A stretch of 5,920 bases of DNA from assembly GCA_033809015.1 (NCBI GenBank), contig JAPXMM010000146.1:1-5920 (forward strand), in the 5' to 3' direction. Both the position numbers and the translations under genes were made by a program. Source of the DNA: DTU049 sp033809015 (GTDB taxonomy: Bacteria; Bacteroidota; Bacteroidia; Bacteroidales; DTU049). This document shows positions 1 to 5,920 of the stretch, one piece after another; the first letter of the stretch is position 1, and every line of letters begins with the position of its first letter. The notes under the pieces are model-generated. The model worked only from the letters and a program-made list of their open reading frames with translations. It ran no database searches and had not been told where the DNA came from.

Positions 1-229
1 TGTGGATGAGTAGATTTCACGGAGTAGCTACGAAGTACTTACAGAGCTACTTGATGTGGTTTGTGATAATGAATAAGTACTTAAAAGAGTTGATAGATCA
101 AGACATTGGCAGGCTACTGAACTTGTCATCACACGACAGATGGGCGTGGGACAAGTATAAAGAGATAGTTAGTCAAAGATATGATTAACATACTTTTAAG
201 TATAACAAAAATTTGCTACTTCACCTCCC
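1..229 (+). mobile_element. Right end of an IS1595-family insertion sequence (boundary tentative)
   Basis: The transposase tail implies that an insertion sequence enters from the left and ends between its stop codon at 188 and the radical SAM gene at 338. The right inverted repeat cannot be proven without the left end. The best candidate is the stretch ending CACCTCCC at 222-229: its reverse complement begins GGGAGGTGAAGTAGC, and IS1595 elements often have G-rich termini. A small palindrome (ATACTT-TT-AAGTAT, 190-203) lies between the stop codon and this candidate end. The boundary is inference only. Confidence 0.35.
3..188 (+). CDS. IS1595/ISXO2-type transposase, C-terminal end (5' part outside window)
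   Basis: This is the C-terminal end of a DDE-type transposase of the IS1595 (ISXO2-like) family, which moves its own insertion sequence by cut-and-paste or co-integrate transposition. The readable part starts W-M-S-R-FHGVATKYLQSYLMWF. The FHG(V/I)xxKYLxxYLxWF block is the conserved C-terminal motif of this family, and a hydrophilic tail follows up to a TAA stop. The frame is open through the left edge, so the ATG at position 6 is an internal methionine and not a start. In the family the last catalytic Glu lies just before this block, so all catalytic residues fall outside the window. Whether the gene is intact upstream cannot be seen. It converges on the radical SAM gene at 338. The family call is recognition of a motif; activity is unknown. 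Confidence 0.8.
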   Translation, partial: WMSRFHGVATKYLQSYLMWFVIMNKYLKELIDQDIGRLLNLSSHDRWAWDKYKEIVSQRYD

Positions 230-337
230 TTACCCTCTTTAATTTAAAGTTCTTTTCAATTCTTTTCTCGTTTGAGATAAATGTTTTTACCTATTATTTG
301 AAGATAGTTGATTGTAGTATATTCTTTTTATTTTAAG

Positions 338-1330
338 TTAAATATCACAATTTTTGCATATTTCTAAATCATTACTAATTAATGTTCTTTGTCTAATTAC
401 ATTTAATTCTTGTGAGCTCCATATTTCTTTTATTGTTTTATTATGCCATGTTTCGTTTATTAATTCGCCATTTTTGTCATGGCAGCATATTGCTATTTGT
501 CCATTTTGTAATAAAATTATTTCTTTCCATAATCTATAGCAAGGCCTCGGAAGTCTTTTTTTGCGTTGCAATCTATTATTGATAATGTTATATCTGCTAT
601 ATCTATCATTAGTAGGCAAGTAATCTATCGACTTACTTTCTAATTGTGCACTTTTAATTCTTGTTTTTAATTTTAATTTTTTCATCATTTTTTTAAATTG
701 GTTTATTTCTGACTCATTATGTTTGAAAACAATGCATTGTATAATTATTTTTGGATTTTTTTTATTTGATTTCTTTTTAGATTCTAGTAAATTGTTTATT
801 GCTTCGAAGACATTATTAATTTTACCATTAATTCGGTATTTTTCATAAGTCTTTTGAGATATTCCATCCATTGAAATGATGATTCTATTTAATCCACTTT
901 CCACCAATGCTGAAGCCATTTCTTTATCAATATTCTGGGCATTAGTCGATATTTCAACGTAGTAATTATTTGCGCGCAGATATTTTATTTTTTCTATTAT
1001 TGTTTTATCTAATAATGGCTCACCTTGGAAGTATAATGTTATCCAATAAATCGATTTTGGTAGTTTAGTGATGATTTTCTGAAAATCTGTAAATGTCATT
1101 ATTGCTGCTGTTCTATCAATATTTCCTTGTCCTCGGTCGCAAAATAAGCATGATAGATTGCATTTACTACTTGTCTCTACGTGAATAGCTATTGGTAGAT
1201 TATAAACTTTTATTTTTTGAAATATTTTTGAAAATAAATATGAATAAGCAAATAATAATATATTTACGTATTTAATAATTACAAGTTTAATGCTAGCAAA
1301 CATTTTAGCGATGATTGGATATGTAATCAA
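338..1330 (-). CDS. Radical SAM protein with C-terminal SPASM domain
   Basis: A 330-residue radical SAM enzyme, which would reductively cleave S-adenosylmethionine at a [4Fe-4S] cluster to make a 5'-deoxyadenosyl radical. The cluster motif CNLSCLFC (C57, C61, C64; CX3CX2C) is intact. It is followed by FQGEP near residues 101-105, a variant of the usual GGEP motif that binds SAM, and by ISTN and IISMDG strands of the barrel. The C-terminal part is SPASM-like (C264, C282/C283, C325, C328), which would hold auxiliary Fe-S clusters. Residues 11-37 form a hydrophobic, possibly membrane-associated helix before the barrel. The start is TTG, 6 nt after the permease stop; an ATG at codon 10 (1301-1303) is a good alternative and would give 321 residues. 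It is the last gene of a three-gene unit. Substrate is unknown; no short precursor peptide gene is visible beside it. Confidence 0.88.
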   Translation of the reverse strand: MITYPIIAKMFASIKLVIIKYVNILLFAYSYLFSKIFQKIKVYNLPIAIHVETSSKCNLSCLFCDRGQGNIDRTAAIMTFTDFQKIITKLPKSIYWITLYFQGEPLLDKTIIEKIKYLRANNYYVEISTNAQNIDKEMASALVESGLNRIIISMDGISQKTYEKYRINGKINNVFEAINNLLESKKKSNKKNPKIIIQCIVFKHNESEINQFKKMMKKLKLKTRIKSAQLESKSIDYLPTNDRYSRYNIINNRLQRKKRLPRPCYRLWKEIILLQNGQIAICCHDKNGELINETWHNKTIKEIWSSQELNVIRQRTLISNDLEICKNCDI

Positions 1331-1336
1331 TTTATG

Positions 1337-2506
1337 TTATTTATCTAATTTATCGTCATTATTTTTTTCAATAGTTTTTTCTAACTCTGAAGTTATTTTT
1401 TGCATTAATGGGACTCCTTGTAGCATCTGGACTGCTATTATTCTGAGCAATGTATAAACTGGCACACTTAATATCATACCTACTATACCGAATAATTCTT
1501 CGCCAATAATTAATATTAAAAATACTTCAAATGGAGTACTTTTTACACTTCTAGCATAGATATTAGGTTGTAAAATGAAATTGTCTAAAGCTTTTACTGA
1601 TTCAAAGCCAGCAATAGTTATTAATATTGTCCAGATTAGCTGTGTATCTGCTCCAGCTGTTAATGTAGATACTATTCCTAATAATATTGCTATTATAAGT
1701 GCTATTAATGGACCGAAATAGGGTATGATGTTGAATAAACCAGCAAAAAATGCTATTAATATTGCATAATCATAACCTATTAATGTGAAAACTAAGAATA
1801 TCAATACGAAAACTATGATTTGATCAATTAAGATTCCTAAAAAATATCTAGATAGTAATACTCGAGTATCATTAATGATATTATCTATGATAGCATGATA
1901 ACGCTCTGCAAATAATGATTTTACTAACGATGGAAATACATTTTGATCTTTTACTATAAAAAATGAAAAGAAAATCACTGTAATTACTCCTATTACTATA
2001 TCTCCAAAAGAATTTATGATACTTGTGAAAGTTTCTTCTATATTAATACTACTTTGGAATTGTGTAATGTATTTTTGTATTATTTGAGTGAAACTGAAAT
2101 CTTCATTAGCTATTTTGTAATATTTTAATGTGTCTTCTAATGGTTTAAGGCTTGATTGTAATTGTAGTAATAAATTATCATAGTCTATTGTCAAAAGTGA
2201 ACTTAACTTTGTTATAATAGGTGGCAATACATAAGCAAAAAATACTATTATTAGTCCGAAAAAAATTACCATTGATAGTAAGGTGGCTATAGAGGGACTT
2301 AAATGAAATTTTTTTATTTTTATTTTTAAAAATAAATTTTTTATCGGTGAGAGTATTAGAGATATTACAAATGAGCTCAATAGATATATTAAAACTCTCG
2401 GTAATAATATAAATATTAATGTTATTACTATCAGGCTTGGCAACCATACATACCATTTTTTAAATATATTCGCCCAGAATGGCTGTCCATTATATTTGTT
2501 TGGCAT
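1337..2506 (-). CDS. AI-2E family transporter (PF01594-type permease)
   Basis: A 389-residue inner-membrane protein of the AI-2E (formerly UPF0118, PerM-like) family; usual length is about 340-400, so it appears complete. Hydrophobic segments lie near residues 22-36, 38-54, 75-98, 167-186, 225-243, 247-280, 289-303 and 325-356, with a long soluble loop at about 100-165. Family hallmarks are present: IPYFGPLIA near 261-269, and DNFILQP (308-314) followed by P325, the GEELFGIVGM segment near 335-344 and SVPVY (347-351). The C-terminus is a charged cytosolic tail. Members have been linked to export of small molecules or to Na+(Li+)/H+ antiport, so the AI-2 name should not be read as proof of quorum-sensing export. 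The start is ATG, 6 nt after the Nudix stop and without a Shine-Dalgarno sequence. It is the middle gene of the unit. Confidence 0.9.
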   Translation of the reverse strand: MPNKYNGQPFWANIFKKWYVWLPSLIVITLIFILLPRVLIYLLSSFVISLILSPIKNLFLKIKIKKFHLSPSIATLLSMVIFFGLIIVFFAYVLPPIITKLSSLLTIDYDNLLLQLQSSLKPLEDTLKYYKIANEDFSFTQIIQKYITQFQSSINIEETFTSIINSFGDIVIGVITVIFFSFFIVKDQNVFPSLVKSLFAERYHAIIDNIINDTRVLLSRYFLGILIDQIIVFVLIFLVFTLIGYDYAILIAFFAGLFNIIPYFGPLIALIIAILLGIVSTLTAGADTQLIWTILITIAGFESVKALDNFILQPNIYARSVKSTPFEVFLILIIGEELFGIVGMILSVPVYTLLRIIAVQMLQGVPLMQKITSELEKTIEKNNDDKLDK

Positions 2507-2512
2507 AATTAA

Positions 2513-2953
2513 TTATAAATTTGCAAATTTAATAAATTCATCTAATACGATTTTGTGATCAAATGCTAATAATGGTAGCTCTGAAAGGTTAAACCATTCT
2601 AGATCAGCTGCATCATCCCCAGCATGTGCTTTGTTTATTTCATATTCTTCTGGTAAAATTGCATAAAATACTATGCTTATGACCCTGGTACGTGGGTCTC
2701 TTTGGGGATCACTATATGCCTTGAATTGTTTTAAAAAATTGATATCTAATGATGTCTCCTCGAGTAGCTCTCTATGTGCAGTATCTTCTAATCTCTCATT
2801 TTCTTCATTAAATCCACCGGGGATAGACCACATCCCTTTATATGGTTCATTCTTCCTTTTAACTAATAATACTTTGTTTTTATGTATGATGATAATGTCT
2901 GTGGCTACAGCTGGTCTGGGATAATCATAACAGTATCTTTTTTTTCTTTGCAT
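2513..2953 (-). CDS. Nudix hydrolase
   Basis: A 146-residue cytosolic Nudix hydrolase, which would hydrolyse a nucleoside diphosphate linked to another group. The Nudix box GX5EX7REUXEEXGU is clear: G47, E53, R61-E62, E65-E66 and L69, with Ser68 in place of the usual Gly near the end of the box. The sequence before it (PRPAVATD at 12-19, then KVLLVKRKNEPYKGMWSIPGG at 27-47) and the DPQRDPRTRVIS block (82-93) after it resemble the ADP-ribose pyrophosphatase-like branch (COG1051/NrtR-like catalytic domains). I see no C-terminal winged helix of the NrtR type; the protein ends soon after the fold. ADP-ribose or a related nucleotide is a reasonable guess, not shown. It is the first gene of the leftward unit and is divergent from the thioredoxin-like gene across 76 bp. 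Confidence 0.9.
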   Translation of the reverse strand: MQRKKRYCYDYPRPAVATDIIIIHKNKVLLVKRKNEPYKGMWSIPGGFNEENERLEDTAHRELLEETSLDINFLKQFKAYSDPQRDPRTRVISIVFYAILPEEYEINKAHAGDDAADLEWFNLSELPLLAFDHKIVLDEFIKFANL

Positions 2954-2967
2954 TTTTTTATTTATTG

Positions 2968-2975
2968 CAAATTTA
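2968..2975 (-). promoter_or_regulatory. Candidate Bacteroidota -7 promoter element for the Nudix-permease-radical SAM unit
   Basis: Read on the minus strand this is TAAATTTG, an exact match to the Bacteroidota -7 consensus TAnnTTTG, 14 bases before the Nudix ATG. The expected -33 TTTG partner is not found at a fitting distance (the sequence there is A/T only), and the implied leader would be under about 10 nt. In DNA this rich in A and T, one such match can arise by chance. No convincing element was seen for the divergent plus-strand gene in the same 76-bp spacer. Confidence 0.35.
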
Positions 2976-3029
2976 TCATTTTATTTAAAAAAAATAATCT
3001 AATTTTACTAAATTTTTAAACCAAATTTT

Positions 3030-3812
3030 ATGAAAAAAATTTATTCTTTTATTATTATTGTTTTTTTGACATTTTATTTAAATGCTCAAACACCCTTAAC
3101 TACAGCTGTAGATTTCACTGCTACAGATGTTCATGGCACTCAACATAATCTTTTCAGCTATTTAGATGCTGGTAAATATGTTTTTATTGATTTTTTCTTT
3201 ACTACATGTGGTACATGCCAATCAATGGCTCCACAAGGGAATGCCTCTTGTATTTATTTCGGTTGCAATCAAGGCGATGTTATCTTTCTAGGTATAGATA
3301 ATGGTGATTCTGATGCTGAGGTTATAAGCTTTGATAGTCAGTATGGCATAGATTATCCTACGATTAGTGGTGATAAAGGAGGAACTACTATATGTAATAA
3401 TTATGGCATTACTGCTTATCCTACTTATATTTTAATTGCTCCGAATAGAAATATTGTAGTGCAAGATTTGTGGCCATTCTCTACTGCTATTTGTAATTCT
3501 AAACTTGAGAGTTATGGCATCCAATCTATGGCTTGTCCTACTTCTATCAATAATTTGATGGCCAAAACTATTGCTATTTATCCTATACCTGCTCAGTCAG
3601 AATTATTCATTGATATTCAAAACAGCAAACTTACAAACCCTATTTTATCAATTTATGATATTACTGGACAAATTATTTACTTAGAAAATTTGAAAACAAA
3701 TAATGCCGTACACACTATTAATACTTCTTTAATATATAACGGTTCTTATATTTTACAAATTGTAGATAATTCAGAGGTGATTTTTAGAAAATTAATATCA
3801 ATAGCTCATTGA
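3030..3812 (+). CDS. Secreted thioredoxin-fold protein with T9SS C-terminal sorting domain
   Basis: A 260-residue exported protein. Residues 1-19 are a Sec signal peptide (MKK, then a hydrophobic core, probable cleavage at NA/Q). Residues about 25-165 form a TlpA/redoxin-like thioredoxin fold: a VDFTATDVHG opening, KYVFIDFFFTTCGTC with the CXXC pair C60/C63, and the cis-proline loop AYPTYILI (P131). Residues about 178-260 match a type IX secretion (Por) tail: YPIPAQSELFI, then SIYDITGQIIY, NGSYILQI and a final IFRKLISI strand. Further cysteines lie at 74, 79, 122, 155 and 169, unusual for a simple thioredoxin. Protein disulfide exchange outside the cell or at its surface is likely; the partner is unknown. 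The start is ATG with the signal peptide directly after it. The gene is divergent from the Nudix unit and is followed by a hairpin terminator. Confidence 0.87.
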   Translation: MKKIYSFIIIVFLTFYLNAQTPLTTAVDFTATDVHGTQHNLFSYLDAGKYVFIDFFFTTCGTCQSMAPQGNASCIYFGCNQGDVIFLGIDNGDSDAEVISFDSQYGIDYPTISGDKGGTTICNNYGITAYPTYILIAPNRNIVVQDLWPFSTAICNSKLESYGIQSMACPTSINNLMAKTIAIYPIPAQSELFIDIQNSKLTNPILSIYDITGQIIYLENLKTNNAVHTINTSLIYNGSYILQIVDNSEVIFRKLISIAH

Positions 3813-3827
3813 TAAACATATTAAAAC

Positions 3828-3858
3828 AAAAAGGGACTTATCAAATAAGTCCCTTTTT
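3828..3858. terminator. Bidirectional intrinsic terminator hairpin
   Basis: AAAAAGGGACTTA (3828-3840) pairs perfectly over 13 bp with TAAGTCCCTTTTT (3846-3858) around the 5-nt loop TCAAA. The stem ends in a T run on the plus strand and, because it starts with an A run, also on the minus strand. It lies in the 64-bp spacer between the convergent thioredoxin-like gene (stop at 3812) and FadL-like gene (stop at 3877), so it can end transcription from both sides. Confidence 0.9.
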
Positions 3859-3876
3859 ATATATTCACATTTTTTC

Positions 3877-5331
3877 TTATAATTTCACTCCTATAGTGAA
3901 AGAAACTAAAATGTTAGTTAATGATACAGTAGCCTTTGGCTCTGGTTTGCTAAGCATTGCCATTACTGCTGGGTCGTATAGATATCTTTGATCATTATGC
4001 AAATAATAATTTATACCTACATCAAAAATTAATTTATTTTCCCTAAATCCAAAACCTAATCCTATCACATGAGTATCAAAATTTTTGATATTTTTGTATG
4101 GTGATGAATAATATGCATAACCAGCTCTAATAGCTATTGGTTTCGATACCCATTCAGTTCCTACTCTTACATTATGACCATATGTTAATTCATTATTTAT
4201 AGTATTATTTAAATCAAAATAAGTAGTATTAGCATGTTTTGTACTAAAATGATTTTGACTGTAATCTGTCCATTCATATTCTGCGTCTATAAATCCATAC
4301 TCACCTATTGTAAATCCTAATCCAAATATAGCTCTCATAGGATTGTAGTATTTATAATTAAAAATACCATCTGGGCTTTTATCAGAATATATTTGTCCAT
4401 ATACATTGGTTTTCATAGATGAATAATATGAATCATCTAAATTAAAATATGTAGGGCTATGAAATGCTGCAGAAAATTTAAACCATTGCACTGGTTTATA
4501 CATTAATCCAATTTTAAAATTAATACCTTCTCCAGTCGTTTTTAAGTAATTAAAAGATTCTAAAGATTTGAAATCTGGTATCGTATCTTTTTCGTCTATT
4601 TCTTTATATGATGTTTCTTTTTCATAAGATAAAATATCGAAATTTAATGATCCACCTATGTATAGTTTATCTTCATAGTTTCCTGCTACAGAAAGGTTTA
4701 TTTCGTACATGCTACCACTATTTATTTCGATATATTCTTGTCTGACACCTTGAGATACTATGCCAGAATATACTGTAGGATTACCAGGTAAAGTATCTAA
4801 TAGCCATGTGTTAAAAGCAAGCCTTGTGTCAAAATTATTTAGTTGATTTGGGGTATTGCCATTAGCATATACAGAATATACATCCACTATACTACTATAT
4901 GGATTATCACCAGATATCATAATTCTATTATTGAAATCTGCTAGTTTTGAATAACTAAATCCAAAATTTAGGTTCTTCCAACTTGAATTTTCATTCAGTT
5001 TAGTAGCTATCATTATACCCATACTTGGAAGTGAAACTACAGTTTTTATATCATTATTAGAATTGTCTAAATAATTAGTGTTGGATACAAAATTTGATAT
5101 AGAAAATGTACCAGATATTTCAGATTTTTTATATACACCTAATCCAGCTGGATTTAGACTTACACTACTAACATTGGCTCCTATTCCAGAGAATGCACCA
5201 GTTACAGCATTAAATCTGCTATCTCCATAAGGAATTAAATAAGAATACCTCACTGCATCATCTAAATTTTGTGCTATTGATGCAATTCCAGTTAATAATA
5301 CTATTACTAAACTAAAAATTAACTTTTTCAT
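3877..5331 (-). CDS. FadL/OmpP1/TodX-type outer-membrane transport protein
   Basis: A 484-residue outer-membrane beta-barrel of the FadL-like (OMPP1/FadL/TodX) type, which would let hydrophobic or other small molecules cross the outer membrane. A signal peptide is clear (MKK, hydrophobic core, cleavage probably at A20/Q21). The mature N-terminus has the AVRYSYLIPYGDSRF and GAFSGIGANVSSVSLNPAGLG (47-65) segments typical of Bacteroidota members; NPAG is the family signature of the N-terminal plug. The rest alternates polar and aromatic residues in strands joined by long Tyr/Asn/Ser-rich loops and ends with the strand LVSFTIGVKL. The last residue is Leu, not the common Phe/Tyr. Bacteroidota homologues are often labelled hemin receptor; nothing here supports heme. 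The start is ATG, 28 nt after the stop of the repeat-protein gene, so the two are probably one transcript ending at the hairpin at 3828-3858. Confidence 0.85.
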   Translation of the reverse strand: MKKLIFSLVIVLLTGIASIAQNLDDAVRYSYLIPYGDSRFNAVTGAFSGIGANVSSVSLNPAGLGVYKKSEISGTFSISNFVSNTNYLDNSNNDIKTVVSLPSMGIMIATKLNENSSWKNLNFGFSYSKLADFNNRIMISGDNPYSSIVDVYSVYANGNTPNQLNNFDTRLAFNTWLLDTLPGNPTVYSGIVSQGVRQEYIEINSGSMYEINLSVAGNYEDKLYIGGSLNFDILSYEKETSYKEIDEKDTIPDFKSLESFNYLKTTGEGINFKIGLMYKPVQWFKFSAAFHSPTYFNLDDSYYSSMKTNVYGQIYSDKSPDGIFNYKYYNPMRAIFGLGFTIGEYGFIDAEYEWTDYSQNHFSTKHANTTYFDLNNTINNELTYGHNVRVGTEWVSKPIAIRAGYAYYSSPYKNIKNFDTHVIGLGFGFRENKLIFDVGINYYLHNDQRYLYDPAVMAMLSKPEPKATVSLTNILVSFTIGVKL

Positions 5332-5359
5332 ATTAATTAAACTTTTTTATTAAAAAATT

Positions 5360-5920
5360 TTATCTTCTTCCACCACTCGATGAACTACCACCAGAACTAC
5401 GTGGAGAGCTACTAGATGATGAGCTCGAGGATTTAGATTGAGATGAACTGCCAGAAGATGATCTACTCGGACTGCTGCTCGGTGAACTATAACTGCGTGA
5501 AGGTGGATTAGAGTAGCTATTTGATTGCACAGGTGTAGATTGATTAGTAGATGGTCTAGTATAGCTACGACCTGTAGATTGGTTATTTTGTGAATTTGAT
5601 TGCTGTGGAGGCCTTTGATATTGATTATTTGGAGCAGATTGTCTTTGATATTGTTGTGTAGTATGTGTTTGTCTTATTTGTTGAGCAGGTTGAGTATTTT
5701 GTTGTCTTTGAATAGGTTGAGTATTATTAATAGGTTGATTAGATGGTTTTTGTTGACTAGGTTGAGATTGTATATTTTGTTGATTTTGCTGCAGAGCAGG
5801 TTGAGTATTTTGTTGTCTTTGAATAGGTTGAGTATTATTAATAGGTTGATTAGATGGTTTTTGTTGACTAGGTTGAGATTGTATATTTTGTTGATTTTGC
5901 TGCAGAGCAGGTTGAGTATT
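5360..5920 (-). CDS. Gln/Asn/Pro-rich repeat protein with Ser/Gly/Arg tail, 5' end outside window
   Basis: A frame open on the minus strand from the right edge to a TAA at 5360-5362 encodes 186 residues; the start lies beyond 5920. There is no known domain in the visible part. The first 79 residues or so are exact 37-residue repeats rich in Gln, Asn, Pro and Ser (for example NTQPALQQNQQNIQSQPSQQ, then KPSNQPINNTQPIQRQQ). A degenerate Q/N/R/T/Y/P-rich stretch follows. The last 45 or so are Ser-rich, with PSRSYSSPSSSPSRSS, then nine serines in a row and the end GGSSSSGGRR. Such tails occur at the C-termini of many exported Bacteroidota proteins of unknown function, so an N-terminal signal peptide and a folded domain may lie upstream. 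The region looks disordered. Long absence of stops, 3n repeat length and steady residue bias argue that it is truly coding. It is probably co-transcribed with the FadL-like gene 28 nt downstream. Confidence 0.8.
   Translation of the reverse strand, partial: NTQPALQQNQQNIQSQPSQQKPSNQPINNTQPIQRQQNTQPALQQNQQNIQSQPSQQKPSNQPINNTQPIQRQQNTQPAQQIRQTHTTQQYQRQSAPNNQYQRPPQQSNSQNNQSTGRSYTRPSTNQSTPVQSNSYSNPPSRSYSSPSSSPSRSSSGSSSQSKSSSSSSSSSPRSSGGSSSSGGRR
5683..5920 (-). repeat. Exact 111-bp tandem repeat, at least 2.1 copies, running off the window
   Basis: Copy 1 is 5683-5793, copy 2 is 5794-5904 and the first 16 bases of copy 3 are 5905-5920. I see no mismatch between the copies, and the period of 111 bp equals 37 codons, so the reading frame is kept. 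Each unit also holds shorter internal echoes (GGTTGAGTATT twice, encoding two NTQP blocks). The array lies wholly inside the low-complexity coding region. The number of copies beyond the edge is unknown. Confidence 0.95.

Noticed and set aside
190..203. ATACTT-TT-AAGTAT palindrome as a terminator of the transposase gene
   Set aside because: The stem is only 6 bp and all A/T but two pairs, the loop of 2 nt is too small for a stable hairpin, and no T run follows.
354..539. 61-codon open frame on the plus strand opposite the radical SAM gene
   Set aside because: It lies wholly antisense to the SPASM region, is Cys/Ile/Ser/Leu-rich without motif, and the opposite strand has clear family residues.
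338..1330. RiPP (modified peptide) cluster around the radical SAM/SPASM gene
   Set aside because: I found no short precursor gene in 189-337, in the 6-nt junctions or in the 2954-3029 spacer, and there is no peptidase or typical peptide exporter. The SPASM domain alone is not enough.
2178..2456. 92-codon minus-strand open frame inside the permease gene
   Set aside because: It is an out-of-frame reading of the AT-rich membrane-segment coding region; the permease frame carries the conserved family motifs.
1337..2506. Reading the AI-2E permease as an autoinducer-2 exporter in a quorum-sensing locus
   Set aside because: The family name reflects one early assignment; no luxS, lsr or sensor gene is in the window.
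2673..2924. 83-codon plus-strand open frame opposite the Nudix gene
   Set aside because: It is the antisense of an intact Nudix box and has no features of its own.
3809..3991. 60-codon plus-strand frame starting at the stop of the thioredoxin-like gene
   Set aside because: It reads through the terminator hairpin and then antisense to the end of the FadL-like gene; the ATGA overlap is fortuitous.
5683..5920. Tandem repeats considered as a CRISPR array or an origin iteron array
   Set aside because: There are no unique spacers, the 111-bp unit is contiguous, and it is a whole number of codons inside an open frame with steady amino-acid bias.

Overview
The window looks like chromosomal DNA of an AT-rich member of the Bacteroidota. 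Three things point there: a secreted protein with a C-terminal type IX secretion (T9SS, Por) sorting domain, a FadL/OmpP1-type outer-membrane protein of the kind common in that phylum, and start sites with no Shine-Dalgarno sequence. Genus cannot be told from the sequence.

Layout, left to right. (1) Positions 3-188 (+) are the last 61 codons, stop included, of an IS1595/ISXO2-type transposase whose body lies left of the window. (2) Positions 338-2953 (-) are a compact three-gene unit, transcribed leftward: a Nudix hydrolase, then an AI-2E family membrane permease, then a radical SAM/SPASM protein. Both junctions are 6 nt (taking a TTG start for the last gene), and all three genes lie in the same reading frame. 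A candidate Bacteroidota -7 promoter element precedes the Nudix gene. (3) Positions 3030-3812 (+), divergent from that unit, encode an exported thioredoxin-fold protein with a CGTC active site, extra cysteines and a T9SS tail. (4) A perfect 13-bp hairpin at 3828-3858 sits between this gene and the convergent FadL-like gene and can serve both as terminator. (5) Positions 3877-5331 (-) encode the FadL-like outer-membrane protein. (6) Positions 5360-5920 (-) hold the 3' part of a gene for a low-complexity protein, open to the window edge. It has a Gln/Asn/Pro-rich region made of exact 111-bp (37-codon) tandem repeats and ends in a Ser/Gly/Arg tail. It lies 28 nt upstream of the FadL-like gene and is probably co-transcribed with it.

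How the genes work together: the right half concerns the cell envelope and outside of the cell (a secreted redox protein, an outer-membrane channel, a repeat protein). The left unit combines a soluble nucleotide-type hydrolase, a permease and a radical enzyme, with no evident shared substrate. I see no CRISPR array, tRNA, rRNA or recognisable defence system. The least ordinary element is the repeat-bearing low-complexity gene at the right edge. I cannot claim a new system from this window alone.
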